This document shows positions 46,527-60,252 of a DNA stretch of 64,000 bases, piece after piece. The notes beneath the pieces were generated by a model that saw only the letters and a program-made list of their open reading frames with translations, had not been told where the DNA came from and did not search any database. The position numbers were made by a program, and so were the translations under genes. Origin of the DNA: Rotaria sp. Silwood1 (taxonomy: Eukaryota; Rotifera; Eurotatoria; Philodinida; Philodinidae); contig CAJNOP010000325.1 in NCBI GenBank assembly GCA_905250075.1, forward strand, positions 145,639 to 209,638. Direction: 5' to 3'. Numbering within the stretch: the stretch's first letter is position 1; each line of letters begins with the position of its first letter.

Positions 46527-49500
46527 GTCGTTTGACCCTAGATGACGTTAATGGTTGACTAAGGAGTGTATATTCTTTCGTACGTTAATATCTAGAATGA
46601 ATAAGCAATGAGGTCATCAAGCTATTGTCCGTTCGTCCATTTAATCGGTCAGACTAAATTCAACATTTCTTTCTCTTATTCTTTTTTTGTCGTTTCCGTT
46701 CGACCGATCGATGTGGCGATATTTTTTCTTGATATAACGCTATATACTTCTCTCTGACTCTCATTATGAAGATATACATATAAGAGACAGCACGTCAATA
46801 ACTCAGGCAAGAAATTCAATTAGTATTACGCATATTGATTTGGCGCCCTGCCAACCGCAAACTTAAGTAATATTACAGCTGTTATCACTGATTGAACAAC
46901 GATGGCAAAAAAAAAACGGTTGCATCATTCGAACTTTTCTAACTGATAGAGTCGAAGTAATGATAGGTATTATTGATGAAAGTTGGTTGTTTTACTCGTT
47001 GGAACGATACTTTATTATACTATCTTGACATTAATGGGATATCAAATTTTATCTATTGTAACCTAAGTTACGTGAAAAAATTTTAGAAAGTTCTAGTGAA
47101 AGCTTATGAAACTATCAAGTTATCCCAATGATACAAAAATGTAATGTAAACGAAGAAAAAAATTGATATACTATATAGCTTAACAAATGGGAATCGTGAG
47201 ATTTCTGTATTAATCAATTTGGTATCCATATCATTCACGTCAAAAATAATTAAAATTATTGATAAGCATCTTGACAACAAATACTAATCAAAATCGCATA
47301 GATAACTTGTTGACAAGACGGTACCAGAACATTGATGATAAATTACAATATAGTAAAAAGTCTTTTATGTAGAAGAGAAACAACGTACAGGAAAAAATTA
47401 AAGAAGAAAGTCTTCAAAATTTCAGATCAATGGAAATAAACATATTTTTATTACACATAAAAACTGTTTACATTAATAGTTGCAAGGCTTTTCTTAGCTT
47501 CTAGAACATCTGTTTTTTTTTATATACCAAATTGTACAACTGTTTCCAAGGCTGTTGATGAGAAACTATTGTGCAACTTCGACTTAATTTGCTATAGTGT
47601 ACTAAAACTTCATTGACGTTCATTAAATCATATTGGTAATATTATTATAGTTCCATATAATTTAAACCATTCAGGTATTAACGATTGAGTTGAATTTTAG
47701 ATTTAATCTGTTACATTGTAATTTCCAGAGAACAAGGCATAAAGAAAGAAAAAATTTAGGAATAGAAAATTAACCTGCATTCCTCTTATAATCATATGGC
47801 CTACTCGAGATGCGTATCATAGTCTTCCTTTCATATTAATACATTAATTCTAATATTAAAATAAACTGATTTTCTTGAAATTATTTGATTTTAATTGTTT
47901 GATCGAATTACATTCAAGATACAAGGCAGTATTTGTTTATAATGTATCTGGTAGAGGCAGATAGATGGAAAATTGATCTCATTGTATTAAATTGTATCAT
48001 ATTGACCAGATATTCTGATCTCTGATTAACAATATTATTATCTTGGTGTTTCAATCGAATTAATGGTTCCCGTTTTTTCGAATATGTAGTGTTAATAGTA
48101 TCTATGTTAAATGATCACGATGATTTTAAAAATAGATAAGCAGATAACTTGTCTCATTTTGTTATGTTGTACTCCTTGAGTCAGATATCTTCTTCAATCA
48201 ATATTGAATGAACTCAAACAAAAACTCATCTTAGTATATGTCCATAGTTAAATTATAGCTATTCACTATCAGATATATACATAGGACAGTTATCGTGTGT
48301 AACAGTGTTGTATGTTGACAAAAGAATTTACCCTCTCATTATCGATAGCCAGTCTCAATTTAACATTGATTATAATAGTGACACAGATGAGTAGAGACGT
48401 TTTTAAACTATTTTTTTCATAAAATATCGATCGGAGATTTAACTTGTTCAACATTAAATAGGTGCCACAGAGTTTTATGAGCGTCTATATTTATCGATAA
48501 TAATAGCTAAAGGTGTAAACTAATGTATTGATCAACAACTTTTAAAAATGCTTATTGCTATTAATGATTGAATTTTACATTTAGAGGTTTCCTGTATGTG
48601 TATTCTCCTTGAAAAAACATCGAGCACATAGCTTCACAGATTTTGTGGACGACAGTTCTCTACTTACAGCCCAAATTAACTTTGTACTTCATTTTGTATT
48701 AATGCTTGTGTTTAAATAAGTAGAGAATATAAAGGCATCACCGATTACATCATCACGTATAGTTAAAGAAACATGTATAATAAGATCTCAATCGTTTCAG
48801 GTCACATATATTCTAGCACCAAATTTTTTATGCTGTTTAGGCTCAAAATAATTAATATATGACTCAGTAAATTTCAAGTAATTTTAATAGTTGAACTCAT
48901 TCATCGAACTCGAATAAACAAAAAATTTCCTCTTCGTCGTCAAAACATTTTTCATTTGTTTGCATCAACAATAGATAATGTCAATTTTATTAGTTTATTT
49001 TCACAATAGAAACGTATTCGAATGAAAAAAAAAAACATTCATATAGGAATATTTCATATTCCATTTTACATAGAAATTAATGATGATGAACATGTATATA
49101 AATTTTATGTATGAAAAATATGTCAAACAAAAGTATGGCACTTCTGTTATCTTTTATTGATCGTTTTGGTGAAAAATATGATGTGACACATCATCATTGT
49201 CTAATGATGTATATGAAATGGATTATATATGTATAAAATAGATAATTTTCATGTATTATATCGAAATGAATTTATTTTGGAAGATTTTCATATCAATACT
49301 ATTGAACTTATGCTTATACATAGGATGAAACATAAAAATATGACAAAGAAATTCTATTGATTTGTTTTTTAAATATATTAGAGATTATATGAATAATGAA
49401 TACATAATTGGAGTTATACATCAACACATGATTTTGTTTTGAAAGCAAGTTATAAAACAAAAAATAGATTGTTAATATTCATTAGTTACATCATAGGAAC

Positions 49501-51005
49501 TTCTTTTAAACATAGGGCTGTATCGATAAAAGTGTTATTGATGCAAAATGGATAACGATATCATATCAAAGCACAGTTTGGAATATCAACGATACGAAGT
49601 AATCTAGAAGTTTTATTTTTCTTCCAATCTCACATGTATGTGCACTGCTGATCGAAGACTTGTTGTTTAAGTCATTCATGAATATCGTCAATAAAGCAAA
49701 ACAATAGTATTTGTGATTAATTTTATGATGAAAAATTGACGGTGGTGTTCGATCTGTTCTAATCTTTGAAAGATTTGAATCTGATTTACATCGGACAGAA
49801 TAAATGATCTTCCCACGTCAAAGACGAATTGGCACTCAAGGAGATATAAATAGAGGTCTAAAAATACACTCTTATTGGACTTTATCAAGATGACTAATCC
49901 GAAAAACAAAGATAGGACTAAACAACTTTTATATTCATGCATCGAATTGAGTATTATATTGAAATTAAAGACATAATTAAATTCATACAGAGTGAAGAGA
50001 GGACCCATACTCACACCTCAAGATCTCAATTATAGTCATTGAAGTTCAGAATAGCATACTCTCAATTTCGGTTTATATTATATCCTAATTATAATATAAA
50101 TAATTTTTTGAAACTGAAGTTCAAATGAAAACCAAGGAAAAAGTTCTTTATATCTGTTTTGTTTTTTTTATTGAAGAAAAAAGTGAATATGGAGGATCTT
50201 TTCAAATATGAATTTAGTTCGAAAAATAGTAATAATATTGAAAATTGCCACTCTTTTATCATCATACAGAAAAATTGTCTCATGTTCATAATCATGTAAG
50301 TGTCATCTCTTCAAGAATGAAATAAAATGCAAAGCCATTTTTAAAATAATCGCGCTCTACTAGCTATCTATAATCAGATCTTTTCATAGGTACCTAATGA
50401 AGTATATGCTTGTTAGCCATTATCTATTTTTGAACGTTGGCAACTCCTACTTATCATACAGCAACAAAAATAGGCCATCAAGAATTTCTATGAATTGAAT
50501 TTCTTTGTGCAAATATGATATTTTTTTCTTGCTTACAAGGGTGTGGATGTGGCACGTCAGTGTAGATTTGAATACACTCTTCACCTACACCCACATTCAC
50601 ACCCACTTGATCAATATCATAATCGTGCACCAGCTGCATGAATTTTTTAATACTCTAATTATATATTACTTAATACGAATATGTAACTTCTTATTCATTT
50701 GGCGTTTTTTTTGTCAATGCTTTTTTTTTTTTTCTTATTTTCTTATAAGAAGAAAGTTAGGTTAGAATCGAAATATTACTGTCTATTGCAACGACATAAA
50801 ATGCTTGCGGTAGCCCAAATTAGTATTTTATTTGATGTTTTTGTCCAAAGCGTTGTTCTACTTAGTCACACACAATTTGTTCATTTTGTGAAAGTTTGTC
50901 GATAATCATGTTTTTTAAATAAAACGCTCTTTAATTCGTAGTTCAATCTAAGTAATCATAACTCATTTTACTGCACATTCATCTAATATAAAGAAAAAAG
51001 AAAAA
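46527..51005. other. Gene-poor region, about 4.5 kb
   Basis: No exon chain or recognisable protein. Open frames at 49688-50014 (-), 50089-50295 (-), 50505-50765 (+) and 50699-50905 (+) are short, AT-driven and without domain signatures. One GT-rich hairpin at 50537-50606 is listed separately. The rest is probably intergenic DNA with decayed repeats. Confidence 0.5.
50537..50606. repeat. GT-rich hairpin resembling telomere-type repeats
   Basis: GGGTGTGGATGTGG on the left faces CCTACACCCACATTCACACCC on the right, giving an imperfect hairpin whose G-rich strand resembles TGTGGG repeats. Similar tracts occur near 60203 and 62797. Confidence 0.5.
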
Positions 51006-51221
51006 ATGATCTCTCAATCTGACTTTCATTACGAATTAACAGTTGACATTGTTGCTATTTTTCTATTTGCTCTTCTCTTTATTATTATTCTGCTTCTTAA
51101 CAAGTATACCAAATTTTCTTTCAATTCTCAATGTCATTCAGATGTTGCCAGTCACGAAGAACAAGATAAAAGTGAAAACAAAATGACACAAATATCAACT
51201 AGCACAAGTACATATTCATAA
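51006..51221 (+). CDS. Possible small single-pass membrane protein
   Basis: Single-exon frame of 71 residues. The start has an A-rich context (AAAAAATGATC). A short polar N-terminus is followed by one strongly hydrophobic segment (VDIVAIFLFALLFIIILLL, about residues 13-31) and a basic then polar Ser/Thr/Glu/Gln tail ending STSTSTYS. This is the layout of small integral membrane proteins. It has no recognised family, intron or neighbour to support it, and in AT-rich DNA a hydrophobic chance frame is quite possible. Confidence 0.33.
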   Translation: MISQSDFHYELTVDIVAIFLFALLFIIILLLNKYTKFSFNSQCHSDVASHEEQDKSENKMTQISTSTSTYS

Positions 51222-52396
51222 TTTCAACAATATCTGATCAAATTGATCAAGAACGAAAACGCTGACACTCCTAATGGATCGGATACGATACGAAATTTTT
51301 GAGTCCCATCTTATCCTACTTGGAGCCTTGATATACATATATAGATACAGACAACACTTTTCTTTTTACAAATAACTCTATGTATTCAAAATATGTTCAT
51401 TTTTTTCATAAGAACAATCTAACGAAAAAGATAAACTGCAAGAAAGAACTTTGATTTTATAAAAACGAAAACTGTTTTTTGAATCTATTAAGATTCTTTT
51501 CAACGACTTTTTAATCTAGGCAACTACAGTTAAATACGTTAGAATTTAAATTATTTTTATCAGAGTTAATCTCATTCATTTCTCAAGTATTTCCCAAAAG
51601 TTACTTTTGATATACTATGTGCAATAAAATTTTGTTTTAAAACTACATGAGAGAACAAGTGACTAAATCAAAAAGAAATAAGAAAATTAAAAGACACAAA
51701 TCTATATTTGACATTTTATATTTTGAGAATATAGAAGATTGTTAGCTTAGTTAACTTTTTCCGATTTCTTGTTCTCAAATACAATAATCATACTATTTTC
51801 GAGTTCACTTTATCAAGATCAATTTTAATTGAACTCTAAATATAGTTTTACTCCAAAACAATTTTTCTCATTTGTTGTTTTTACAATAAACTAATTGATA
51901 AATGATATTGTGAAAACAAGACCATATACTATTACAATAACTTATCACAAATCCAATTATTTTTATTCATTCTTCAACAATTCATTGACAATAAGAAATT
52001 TTCATACTGGATGGTCTCACAGAGAAATATTATATTCACTGTTTTCATTACTTTGTTTCTCCAATCTCTACAAAAAAATTGCCAGATAAAATTTATTTTT
52101 TCAGATGATTTTGAGTATAGCTTCAACATAGATTTTATTAAAAAGAAAAAACATTTTGAACCTTTACTTTCGCTCTTTTCATAAACTAAATAAGAAGAAG
52201 AATCATATTCATCGAAATTTTAGTTTGCATTTCTTTCTTTCTTTCCAAAATAAATATAAAATAACAAGAAAAAAAAAAAAAAAGAATTACTCAATGATCT
52301 CAAGAACTTTTTCAACAGCAACAGTTCAACCTTCATCATGTAATGTAATTGACTGCTTGTTAATCATCATTTCAATAACCAGTTACAATTGATTAT
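51222..52396. other. Intergenic, about 1.2 kb
   Basis: AT-rich, without a supported gene. Plus-strand frames at 51895-52089 and 52156-52392 lack any recognisable feature. Confidence 0.45.
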
Positions 52397-53647
52397 CTAG
52401 ATGAAAAAAATATTTAAATATTGGCAATTTCTAAACAATAAGATTTTTTTTTCAACTGACATTGGATAATGCATGATGTTATATTGCAACAATTTTATTA
52501 AGATTTCTTTCTCTTTATTGCTAATGCAGAGATTAATTTCATTTTCATGTTCAATATACTTGATGAAATCGTTTGTTGTATATTCATCATTAATTAAATC
52601 ACGAATAAAACCTTCAATACAGCCATGCGCTGTGCGGTTTCTTTCTTTTTTATTCAATAACAATTCAATTACTTCATTTTTCGATAATTTAGCTTCATTA
52701 CGAAATTTGTCCACCATATTATTAATTAATTCTGTTGCTTCATCATCAATTCTCTTTCCAGACTTTATATCTCGTAATGCTTTTTTACTATAATTGTTTC
52801 TCAAATTATAAGAAGTTGAACGCGAGCTATTTTTGGTTTCTTCATTTTTCCTTTGAAATTCTTCATCAATTTCATCTATCCATAGTTGTAGTAGATGAGC
52901 ATAAGTATCTTTCAACACTTTATTACTTGAGCTTTTTCTAGAACAGATAATTGGAAAATTTTGTAAATAAAAATATAAGATCGACTTACTTTAATTTACC
53001 AATTTCGTTTTTCAAATCATTAAGTTGATTTTGTAAATGATTATTACCTTCTTTGAAATCATCAAGTTGTTTTTGTACTTCCTTTTTATCTTTTTTTATA
53101 TTTTTAATATCCAATTGAATAGCAGCCATATCATCCTGCAAACAAAAGAACGAAAGAAATGAAAAACACATAAGCATCATATTTACGAATAATTTATGTG
53201 CAGCTGTTTCAACCAAAATGATGATCTCTTCAAGTTCTTTCGTCTGTTTTTCATCAAGTTTCATGGAATTGATGAAAGTTCGAAGTTGATGTATAGCTTG
53301 ATCAATTCCAGTTTCATCGAAATATTCATCTAAATGTCCATTAATTTTTTGTTTCAGCTTGTCAAGATAAAGAAAACAACTTGGTGGCGTATCAGACATG
53401 TTGTTAAATATATTAAGTATTTTATCAAATAAATTGTTTAACTGATTAACTAAAAAAAACCAAAAATAAATCTATGTATAATTCAATTGTTTCTTGCTAA
53501 CTTACGTTGTTGATCTTGAGTCTCTTCATCTTTATTAAATTCTTTCTTGCCTTCATTTTCTTCGTTCTTGTTTTTATTTTTATTTTTATGTTTGTTTTTA
53601 TTTTTATTTTTGTTATTTTTATTATTATTATTTGCTGTTGTGTCCAT
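52397..53647 (-). CDS. Coiled-coil protein with an RNxxAH (HEPN-like) motif, function unknown
   Basis: Four exons (53506-53647, 53187-53449, 52990-53135, 52397-52937) total 1092 bp, exactly 364 codons with stop, so 363 residues. The N-terminus is an Asn/Lys repeat tract (MDTTANNNNKNNKNKNKNK). Next come helical segments, then a heptad-rich coiled coil (DDMAAIQLDIKNIKKDKKEV ... NNHLQNQLNDLKNEIGKLK). The C-terminal ~175 residues are helical and contain KKERNRTAHGCIEGFIRDLI near residues 279-298. R-N-x-x-A-H is the signature of HEPN ribonuclease-type domains (R-x4-6-H), but that is a short motif and no partner nucleotidyltransferase lies nearby. The hydrophobic insert visible if 53136-53186 is translated is an intron. 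Probably lineage-specific. Confidence 0.68.
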
Positions 53648-56600
53648 TAAATCGTTGTTTCTATAATGAACTAATCTTTTATTTATTTGTTACTAAATAT
53701 TTTCATTAAGTATTTGACTAACTTTTTTAAGTTGATTCTTGATATTCAAATGAAATTTCGTTTGAATCCAAATAAAGAATTTAATTACTCTAATTAAATG
53801 ATAATCAGACAGAATATCGAGTGAAAAGACAGGAAACAAATCTAAAAAAAAAGAATATTGATAAACACAGGAGCGTTTTATTTTCAAGTTGTTAATACTG
53901 ATGACAATCAAAACACGGAATGAATTCTTTATTTCATCCAACACTATTGTGAATATATATCTTCGCTAACCTCTCTCGTTTTGTAGTTCAAAAGATGTCG
54001 CTTGGTAGAATTTTAGGAAGTGCAAGAAATTACATCAATATTAATATATAGTAAAAATTATTCTCTTTCGAAGGGTACCTAAATTTATCGGAGATTAAGT
54101 GTTCAGTGTCGATCGATGACGCCAAAATTGAGGCATATCTATGGAATCGAAACGTTAAATGGAGAACCAAATCTATTATAGCACTGCAAAATATGCTTCG
54201 TGTCTTACAAGATGGTTCATCCGTCTACTTCATGTGTCTTCATTTTTTAGAGTAAGATAAACAAAACTAGAAGTGCTTTAAAAAAAAATAACTTTCATAA
54301 ATATAGCATAAATATACTGGAATTAGTCAGCTCTCGATACTTCAGTCAAGTATGATATTAATTGTTATTGAAGCACTATTGTTTTTCAATCGTAGCTTAA
54401 TAAAGACTCGACAAGAAGCACAGATTTATATTCCTAGAATCTTTTAGTTTGGAAGATTTATTATTGTGTAGATTATGAGAATTATTATCGATTGGTAAAT
54501 CAATATTTACTAGAATAGAATCACTTATGTGCACATTAACAATTGAATCGCTTCTCTTAGGTTTTCAGTGTTTGATCTTGTGTGATTACGAATGTGACCA
54601 GATCTGCTTCACTCTTGATGAAAGCAGTGCAGATCCCTGATCGGCATATGTGCATGAACATGAGCTTATCTATCGATACAACTAGTAAACTATTTGTTCT
54701 AGATACTAGCACTGAAAGCAATTGGAAACGTACTCTTATTTAAGTATAGAACAAATATGAACTCAATTGTGAGTTTAGTACGAAAATTTTATCAGATCAA
54801 AGTCAATTTGAAACTAAAAATCAAACTTGAGATCGGAATAATTCCATAGGTTGTCGGTGAGCGTGATCGGCCGTTTGAAGATATGAGTCACTGCAATTGG
54901 AAAGTGCAATATTTCGATTGTTCAAAAGCTACATATGGACATTTGAACTACTTGTTCTAATAGTGATAGGTTCAGTATCATAGTTAAGAATTACAACATC
55001 GAATTTACAATGAGACAGCAGGGTCGCTTCGTCGAGTATTGCACTAGCGCTGTTGATAAAAAAAAATGTGATAAAAATAAGATCAATGAGACGATAAAAA
55101 TAATTATCATGAGTGACGGTATTTAGTTTTGTGTAAAACATATTTGTTTTATTCATTGTCAACACAGTTGAATTGGTTTGGTTCAAGTAAGTAGCTCCAT
55201 AGAAACAGATATTTCCTGAACTCTCTTGCCATAATTCTTTAAAAATCACTTTTTAGCCCATCAACTTACATTTTTTAAATATTAACGAATAGATTTTGTA
55301 TGATGTGTTAATAAATGATTAGAGAAAAGAAAAATTTACTATTCATGACCTAATAGTTAACACTTGTTTCAATAAATTCTACCTTTGATAGTTAAATTTT
55401 ACATTTGAAAAAAAACGAAGTCAGAAATAGTATTCCTATTTTGTTGTATAGTAAGCCTCATCACTTATGTGAGTGTTATATGTTGTTGAATATATAAATT
55501 TGCTAATGATAACACCAATAAAGAGTTGATGAAAGAAAATGGCACAAGATTTTCTCTAGTGTATAAATGTCTGTTGGAAATTATTTTTGTAAATAAAATC
55601 ATCGTTTTTTTTGCCTTTTATTAATAATGATATAATAATATTAAATTCGAAATATTAATTAAACCAAATAAATATGAGATGTCCATAATTTCATTGAGAT
55701 TTTCATAAAGCGATTTATTCCGAATCATATAGGATAAGACCACTTCTCATTTCATGAGCAGACGAATTATTTTTATTTCGATTTCGCTCTGATTCCTAGT
55801 CTTGATTCTAGTAATTCTTGTTCCAGTTCCAATAATAAAAACAATTGCTCCTGATTCAAACGTTGATCGAAATTAAGTTTTTGATCACTATCTCGATCAA
55901 AAAATATGTAGGCCTTGTTTTGGTAAGCCTTTGTCTAAGAAGTAATTTAAACACCGGTAGAAGATTTTTATAAATAAAAGAAAAATCTCGAATTTCATCG
56001 ATTTATTCTATGTTTTTCGAATTAGCTCAAAATTACTTTCAAATCATATTTAATTTTAGTTATTTTTTCAAAAATGTATTGAAAAACAAGACTGTTGACT
56101 AATCAAACGAGAGTTTCTAATCTGATTCGTATGAAATCAAAATATTAAATTTGAAAAAGCTGCTTCTTGAGAAAATACAATCTACGTTTATACATTTCGA
56201 GTTTCTTGTAAAGGTAATCGTGGCTTGTGGCGGGATTCTTTTTCTAATCCAACAAATAATCTAACTTTTCAATTTATACATAAAACAGCTACTGTAGTAA
56301 CAAACGTACAACATCAAAGCTCGAAAAATTTTGCTACTTCAGGAATTTTCAAATGAAACAAAGTTCATCAAAAGACAGATTTTTCATCAATCTAAAAGAA
56401 TAATAATAATTGATTACTGGCATGAAGAACATCTCTTCTTGATTCTTCTGATTTTCGAATCAACTGTAGCATCTCTTCTTCAAATGTTAATGTAAGTTAA
56501 TCTAATTAATTTTGAATAAGATAATATTTGAATTAACTATTCCCGTAATAAGCATCGAGTTATCTTAAGTGATTTAAGATTAGAAAAACAAATAATTTGC

Positions 56601-57449
56601 TTCATCAAAACGAATATATTTAATACAATAAGATACATAGGAAGAATTACAAATTAATGGTTGTAAGATTAATGCAAACTTCTTATAAGATAAATTTGAT
56701 TGATTAACAATAATTACAAATTTATCTATTCAAAACTGTTGAATAAACAACAGAATTAATACATCTATTCAATGACAAAAATGATATTAAGATTTTATTC
56801 TATGACAAATAGAAAAATATATTATGCAATATTTCAGTTGGTAATGTCTCTTATCTAGTTATCTTTTTATCTAATAAGAAGATATAAATTAATCCTATTA
56901 AATTAATCAAAAAGTGTTTTTTGGTAGAACTTTCATTTATTTTCGAAGAGTATAGTGGATGTAAAGTTTAAATCGAAGTTTCCTCATTCCTCTCTTCATA
57001 ACAGAGCTTAGCAACTAGCTTTTAAATATCATCGAGTATTTCATGAGTGCCATATGTCGACGACAAAGGAACTGAGCTAACAAGCTCTTTCAAAAAAAAA
57101 TCGATTTTGTTTTTATTTTGTCAAACACGATCTAAATAGACTATTGAAGTTATTGAGTTGCGAGTGCATGTATAAATTTTCCTCCAGTAATATCTGGCAT
57201 TGTCCAAGTACACGAACAAATGAATGATCAAGGTTTTAGTCATCAAGTCGCTACTTTCAGAAAACAATTCAACATATACTAGAATCTTGTTGCTGTATTT
57301 CTTATCGAAAAACTGTGCTTAGTATGATAATTGCTCTTTACATTTTCTTCATACTCACTACAGTATACTGTGATTAATACATTTCATGATGGCCATTTAT
57401 TAACAATAGATACGGATTCATCCATCGAAACATATGCTGATTAATTATC

Positions 57450-57510
57450 TCCTACACCACATCACATCTTCGTTTTATTTCATATTTTAATTTTGCAGTG
57501 ATTGTGCTAA
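57450..57510 (+). repeat. Dispersed repeat terminus, copy E
   Basis: ATCTTCGTTTTATTTCATATTTTAATTTTGCAGTGATTGTGCTAACAAC matches the terminal block of the family. This copy is in gene-poor DNA rather than an intron. Confidence 0.5.
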
Positions 57511-57837
57511 CAACTTTTTTATTGACTTTTTTTAAGAAAAAAACAAAAGGTTAAAAATCCAATAATTCTTGGTGAATTAATGGTATACATTAAAGATTGA
57601 CAATTACACATATTATTCTTACACAGATATATTTATCGATAGATAACCTAGAGATCACAAGGAAACGAGGAATTAGGATGAAAGTTCAATTCAAGGAATA
57701 ATTTTTCATAGCATAGGATAGAGTTGTAAATGATCGAGAAGTTTCTAACTAATGTCAAAAAAAATTCTTTTATTTACTGATTTTCCTTTCGAGATTCAGT
57801 TTGTGACAAACCTTCAAGAAGATATATCATGACATAC

Positions 57838-57872
57838 TCATTTACATTTACATTTACATTTACATTTATTAA
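57838..57872. repeat. (ATTTAC)n microsatellite
   Basis: About five tandem copies of a six-base unit (CATTTACATTTACATTTACA...) in gene-poor DNA. Confidence 0.85.
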
Positions 57873-60202
57873 ACTTAATATATCTATTTGACTGACAAAC
57901 CAAACATAAATTTAATTTTTATCAAAACATTTATGATATAAGTGTTTGACTATTCTAATTAGAGGAAATAAACTTGCTCTCAAAAGAAAAAAGAATATCT
58001 ATTAAATATTTTCCAAACGATAGAATTTAGCTAGTTCAATCATTGAGAGAAAGGATGGAGATGCATAAGAGTAGAAATCCATAAACCTCGAATTTTCAAA
58101 CCAAAATATATTCATGCATAGAGAATGACTTGGAGAATAGTTTAATTTTCCGTCCACCAGAACTGGAAAAGGTTTTATTACATTGTGACACAGATTAATA
58201 AACTATTTTTTTACCTAATTCATGCAATGCGATTTGAACAATAAGCTAATCAAAGGATTTGTTGCTCTGGTTGTAAATAGTCTCATCCAAAACAGCAAGT
58301 TGTGCTAATTGATATACATATAAGTTGTTAAGATTCATTGAGATAAATTGAATTTATCATGAACAAATAGTATCTCTATCGGTATTATGATGTACAGAAA
58401 GCTTCAGGTTTCTTAATCGAAATTATGTAAGACAAATGTTAAACGATCAATACAATCAATATAATCTATAAGTTAGTGATACCATATTGCATTGATGAAA
58501 AACCGTAGGTAATCTTACATATATTTTTCAAAATAATTATACACAGCTTGTCAAAACGATTTTGTAATAGACTTTTGTGTATTTTTTATCGGGATATATG
58601 CATTTTTTTGCACAAACGTTGACAACAGTGTCATATTATCATGATTCATATTTCAAACACTATCTTATCATTTAAAATAGAAATAATAGAAGCACCACTC
58701 AAGTTTGATAGTAGTGAATCACCTAGCATTGTTGTCTAATTTGTAAAAAAAATGTCCTTTTTAAAAGAGTACAAATAGCGATGAATGTATTGTCACAAGA
58801 TCTGTCACCTTAACTAATAAGAAAAATTAAAAGATATCGTTCAAAAGGTGAAACTTACGAGAAGTGTGAACTTTTTGAATCGTGCTGAAGATCAAAAACG
58901 GATGAATGTGTTGCTTGAAGGCAATATTTACAGATCACTATGGTCTTAAGGATATGCGTCGACTATGGTTTCCAACCCAACAGAGGCATATGTCGGTCTT
59001 CTCGTGAATGACATGACACAAATAGGTCAATACGAGATAGAGTAAAGATACCAATAACAGGCTGTGTTAATGTATATAGTCGCAGTCAGTCGTACAACTG
59101 TCGAAAATATCTTATTCAGTAATCAAGAGTTTAAGAAGAGTACGAGTGTGAAGTTTTTATGTCACTGCAAGTATGAATGACAATTATTTTTTATTTGTAT
59201 GTAATCTCAAACTCGCACACCAAAATATTATACTTACCAACCGCAATTTGCTTTTGAATTGTAGTGTTCTGCTAATTTTTCTCAAGTATTGTTGGATTTT
59301 TTCAACAACTTGATACTAAGTTTAGATATGAGCAATCATATATCGTCAGTTGATATTTCTGTTTGTTTTTCTCATTTGAATGGACAGTATTAATGGCATT
59401 AGTTTTCTTTATGTTCGAATTAAATGGAAATCATCACATAGTCTCTTTTATAAGACACAAACTTTGACATACTTATCCACAGAAAGAACACCCAAGTGAA
59501 CTATATCGGCCCTGAGAAAATGAACTGTATAGATTTATATTGAAAGTATGATATAATCAACAATAAAACGTATAAAAAAGGAAGTATTTATTTTGCAATT
59601 CATTCTCGTCCAAAAGGTAGCGTTTTATTGGATAGTGACAAGATTTCTTCTAAATGTGTTTTATTTTACTATTCTTTTTACATTTCCATAATAGAATGTG
59701 CAAGCACTATCCTGATAACTGAACCAGCTTTCTCTCTTTTTTTTGTCGAAACAAAGTCGAAAACTATCAACATGATTCATGAAAAAAAAAGAAAACATTC
59801 GCCGTAACTATCCGGTTTCTTTGCAAAAGAACACTATTAATGTAAGTCTTTTCAAAAAAGTGAAAAGCAATGCTTCAGATACCTAAACAAAGTCAAGTAT
59901 GTTTTCTTCTGTTAATGCTTTTGAACAACTTCTACCAAGAATAGAGATGAATAAACGAAAAAAAGGCAAAAAAAGTTTGCCGTCTTCATTCCTAGTATTG
60001 GAAGCTATGAAACTATTGCAGAAATAAATTTGAGTAACGCAGACTATAAACTTATTCTGTTGCTTCTGTTTTCGATGAAGTGCACGAACAATTCGAGCAT
60101 AACTTAATGATGCAAGAAGAAAATTAAACTTAAGTAAATTTAGATCTTTTTCACAAAAAAATGAAGACGAATATTGTAGATAACTAAAGAAAGAATAAAT
60201 AA

Positions 60203-60252
60203 ATGGTGTGGGTATGTGAATGAAAATAAGAGCTACACCCGCACCCCACCCG
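60203..60252. repeat. GT-rich/AC-rich pair resembling telomere-type repeats
   Basis: GGTGTGGGTATGTGAATG is followed about 15 bases later by ACACCCGCACCCCACCCG, so the two can pair imperfectly. The composition contrasts strongly with the surrounding AT-rich DNA. Confidence 0.5.

Noticed and set aside
53136..53186. Hydrophobic insert (VNMMLMCFSFLSFFCLQ) in the coiled-coil protein as a transmembrane segment
   Set aside because: The stretch has GTAAAT...TTGCAG ends and its removal keeps frame, so it is an intron, not a membrane helix.
54929..55249. 106-residue minus-strand ORF with a hydrophobic stretch, as a possible membrane or secreted protein
   Set aside because: No recognisable family, no neighbouring exons, and hydrophobic runs are expected by chance in this AT-rich DNA.
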